DNA of 64,000 bases, taken from Leucobacter edaphi. Its GTDB lineage: Bacteria > Actinomycetota > Actinomycetes > Actinomycetales > Microbacteriaceae. Each line of letters begins with the position of its first letter. Positions within the stretch are counted from its first letter, which is position 1. A program made the position numbers and the translations under genes. Of the stretch, positions 62,204-64,000 are shown piece by piece. The stretch spans positions 434,001-498,000 of the forward strand of contig NZ_JAEHOI010000002.1 in NCBI RefSeq assembly GCF_016522535.1, given 5' to 3'. The notes below the pieces were generated by a model. It worked only from the letters and a program-made list of their open reading frames with translations, made no database searches and had not been told where the DNA came from.

Positions 62204-63280
62204 ATGGTGTTGAAAAATTCAGATTGTGTACTTGCCGCAACGGGAGCCTCGGGGGGCGGGTCTCTCCTGCTGCTTGCCGGGGGACTCGTCGTTGTGGCTG
62301 TCGCGGTCATGGCGCTCGCAATGATCCGCCATCGCCGTCATCGCTCCGTCGCGATGGGAATCGGCGCACTCGCGCTTGCCGGGGCTCTCCTGATCAGCCC
62401 GGTGATTTCGGCCGCGCCGGCGCAGGCAGCGGCCGGTCAGGAAGACTGCCAGCCCGCGCAGCCGGCCGCTCCCGCAACGCCGGCGGCCCCCGCGGTCAAC
62501 ACGCCGGCCACCCCTGAAGCGCCGGAACAGCCGGGGAGCGAGGAGCCCACTCCCGCGACGCCCGTCACACCCGAGGCTCCGCGTCTCAGCGAGGTGGACT
62601 GCGGTGTCGTGCCCGAGGTGATCATTCCGACCGTTGCGGGCGTCACGTACGAGCGCACCACTGATGGGGACCAGGTGACGATCACCGCCGCCCCCGAGCG
62701 GGGCACCACCTTCCCGAGCGGAGTGGCCACGAGCTGGACCTTCACCGTGACCGCTGTTCCCTGCGTCTGCACCCCGACCCCCATCGACTGGGAGGACAAG
62801 AGCGCGAGCGACTTCCGCTTCACCAGCACCTCCCTGCCCGATGGCAGCACGAGCTGGACGTACGCTGGCGTTCCCGCCGACTGGGCGCGAGAGGGATCCA
62901 CCTTCACCTACGTCGTCTCCGACTCGCACTCCCAGGCGATCAGGTGGAAGGTGCCGGCCGGGGAGCAGCTCCCCGAGGGGCTCAGCACCGACTGGATCTG
63001 GTTGAGCGACGCCGACCGGGCGCGTAGCACAGGCGACTACGTCGACGGCAAGGTGCAGGGCGAATACCAGATCGCTGATGTCGAGGCGAACGTCACCGCC
63101 CAGATCGAGCAGGCCCTGGCGGACGTGCGTGCCAAGCACCCCGGGTACGCGCTCAGCTACGAGCTCGGCAACAATTCGTCATCCCACAGCACGAGGCTGA
63201 CCGTCTCGGTGCCGTCGGACACGTGTGGCGGGTTCGAGACTCGCCATTTCGACTCCGGAAGCGGACAGATCATTTCCTAG
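62204..63280 (+). CDS. Surface protein with an N-terminal sortase-like signal (paralogue 2)
   Basis: 358 residues with the same plan as paralogue 1. LKNSDCVLAATGASGGG is nearly identical, followed by a hydrophobic helix, RHRRHRS, a second hydrophobic segment and PAQAA. The mature part has a longer proline/alanine-rich stretch (PAAPATPAAPAVNTPATP), the same beta-sandwich-like domain (VDCGVVPEVIIPTVAGVTY) with PCVC, and a C-terminal domain aligned over its length (RWKVPAGEQLPEGL; TCGGFETRHFD). Cysteines are conserved between the two, so disulfides in an exported protein are likely. ATG 62204 is used. Confidence 0.72.
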   Translation: MVLKNSDCVLAATGASGGGSLLLLAGGLVVVAVAVMALAMIRHRRHRSVAMGIGALALAGALLISPVISAAPAQAAAGQEDCQPAQPAAPATPAAPAVNTPATPEAPEQPGSEEPTPATPVTPEAPRLSEVDCGVVPEVIIPTVAGVTYERTTDGDQVTITAAPERGTTFPSGVATSWTFTVTAVPCVCTPTPIDWEDKSASDFRFTSTSLPDGSTSWTYAGVPADWAREGSTFTYVVSDSHSQAIRWKVPAGEQLPEGLSTDWIWLSDADRARSTGDYVDGKVQGEYQIADVEANVTAQIEQALADVRAKHPGYALSYELGNNSSSHSTRLTVSVPSDTCGGFETRHFDSGSGQIIS

Positions 63281-63301
63281 TCCCAACGGCCGGCACTGCA
63301 C

Positions 63302-63340
63302 ACGGGCCCGCACTCGGCGAACTGCCGGGTGCGGGCCCGT
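63302..63340 (+). terminator. Terminator after the second surface-protein gene
   Basis: Perfect 12-bp arms ACGGGCCCGCAC and GTGCGGGCCCGT with a 15-base loop, followed by TTCTC. It lies 22 bases after the stop. Confidence 0.82.
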
Positions 63341-63372
63341 TTCTCGATGTCCACCGTCGCGCGCGCAAACGA

Positions 63373-63423
63373 CTGACCCCCGGGGTCGAGACCGAATGAT
63401 TCGGTCCGACACCCGGGGGTCAG
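63373..63423 (-). terminator. Terminator after rpsT
   Basis: A compound hairpin: outer arms CTGACCCCCGGG and CCCGGGGGTCAG (12 bp) and an inner perfect stem GACCGAAT-G-ATTCGGTC. It lies 30 bases beyond the rpsT stop on the minus strand, so it most likely ends that transcript; it may also stop read-through from the surface-protein gene. Confidence 0.75.
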
Positions 63424-63453
63424 AGCACTGCGGGCCGGAACGGCCGGAGCGAG

Positions 63454-63714
63454 TTAGAGCGCGGCGACCTGGGTCGCGAGCTTCGACTTGCGGTTCGCAG
63501 CCTGGTTCTTGTGAATGACGCCCTTCGAGACGGCCTTGTCGAGCTTGCGGCTCGCAACCTTCAGCTCGGTCTGAGCGACCGACTTGTCGCCGGCCGCAAT
63601 GGCGCGACGGGTCGCGCGCACCGCGGTGCGGAGCTCGCTCTTGACCGCGCGGTTGCGCTCGGTCGCCTTGGCGTTGGTCTTGATGCGCTTGATCTGCGAC
63701 TTGATGTTTGCCAC
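63454..63714 (-). CDS. rpsT: 30S ribosomal protein S20 (bS20)
   Basis: An 86-residue bS20, which binds 16S r[63 protein letters not shown]. The start is GTG 63714, since the family begins with (M)ANIKSQ; the open frame extends upstream to 63813 but the extra part is not S20-like. Convergent with the surface-protein pair and typically next to holA. Confidence 0.96.
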   Translation of the reverse strand: MANIKSQIKRIKTNAKATERNRAVKSELRTAVRATRRAIAAGDKSVAQTELKVASRKLDKAVSKGVIHKNQAANRKSKLATQVAAL

Positions 63715-63856
63715 GTGAAGCAGTGTCCTAACAAATAGTGAAATGAACTGGTGTTCCGCGCGGCGAGAGAGGGCACCCCGCGGGTGTGTGGTGATAAGCC
63801 ACACGCAAGCCAAGAGCCAATCTTAGCAGAATCCGCGGGATCGATCCCGCAGGAAC

Positions 63857-64000
63857 TCAGAGAAGCTCGACCGTGTCGCCCACGCGGATCGTGCCGCCGC
63901 CGGCGCGGGGGAGCAGGAAGTGGCCGAAGGTGGGCTGGGGCTGCCCGAACACGCGGGTCAAGGTGCTGAGTACCTCGGCGTCGCGCACGCCCGTCTCGGG
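63857..64000 (-). CDS. C-terminal end of a MOSC-domain protein (partial)
   Basis: Only the last 47 residues are inside the window; the gene continues past base 64000. The sequence reads VRDAEVLSTLTRVFGQ, then QPTFGHFLLPRAGGGTIRVG and DTVELL followed by TGA. The FG-x(n)-GxIRVGDxVEL end is the usual finish of MOSC domains, which bind molybdenum cofactor sulfur and occur in cofactor-dependent reductases. The short fragment keeps certainty moderate. Confidence 0.65.
   Translation of the reverse strand, partial: PETGVRDAEVLSTLTRVFGQPQPTFGHFLLPRAGGGTIRVGDTVELL

Noticed and set aside
1-64000. CRISPR arrays, tRNA, rRNA, 4.5S RNA and insertion sequences
   Set aside because: None was recognised by eye. 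tRNA or small RNA genes could be missed without a covariance-model search, so absence is not proven.

Overview
The window is GC-rich, densely coded DNA from an actinobacterium. Gene content and order (coaD-yceD-rpmF-rnc-mutM, smc, ftsY, ffh, rpsP-khpA-rimM-trmD, murT-gatD, cydAB-cydDC, leuS-comEA-comEC-holA-rpsT) suggest the family Microbacteriaceae, and the cysteine-free L32, the short FtsY and the long S16 tail fit that. A Leucobacter-like genus is my guess, not a demonstrated result. I see no rRNA or tRNA gene, CRISPR array or recognisable transposase.

Region 1-3885 is conserved housekeeping: a NarL-type response regulator, CoA synthesis, ribosomal protein L32 with its YceD partner, RNase III and the DNA glycosylase MutM. 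Region 3886-19440 is accessory and separates mutM from smc: a Fic protein, two small exported proteins, an alpha/beta hydrolase, a toxin-antitoxin locus with a frameshifted antitoxin, an HxlR-quinone oxidoreductase pair, a TetR-metallo-hydrolase pair, an ATPase, an APH-type kinase and assorted membrane proteins. Two places here carry displaced pieces of an upstream gene's 3' end. A full-length second copy of the mutM zinc-finger coding end lies at 5519-5656, with smaller pieces at 5761-5788 and 7091-7134. A decayed copy of a methyltransferase 3' end lies at 11746-11858, just beyond the hxlR-qor pair. Both look like insertions that supplied a new 3' end and pushed the old one downstream.

Region 19564-39251 returns to the core: SMC, a branched-chain amino acid ABC transporter (binding protein on one strand, permeases and ATPases livHMGF on the other), both GTPases of the signal recognition particle pathway (FtsY, Ffh), the S16/KhpA/RimM/TrmD operon and the MurT-GatD peptidoglycan amidation enzyme. 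LivH has an unusual secreted N-terminal domain fused to the permease.

Region 39482-54936 holds a YceI protein, a FUSC/App1/DedA membrane cluster on the minus strand, cytochrome bd oxidase with its CydDC assembly transporter, folate genes (pabB/pabC, divergent) and leucyl-tRNA synthetase. Region 55147-64000 has competence genes comEA and comEC (comEC is frameshifted), a secreted nuclease with an Excalibur motif, DNA polymerase III delta, and two tandem paralogous surface proteins. These two begin with a sortase-like signal (LAATG, hydrophobic stretch, RHRRHR) placed at the N-terminus instead of the C-terminus, and are preceded by a matching promoter with almost no leader. Ribosomal protein S20 and the end of a MOSC-domain protein close the window.

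All assignments come from reading the sequence and from general knowledge of the protein families; no database search was run.
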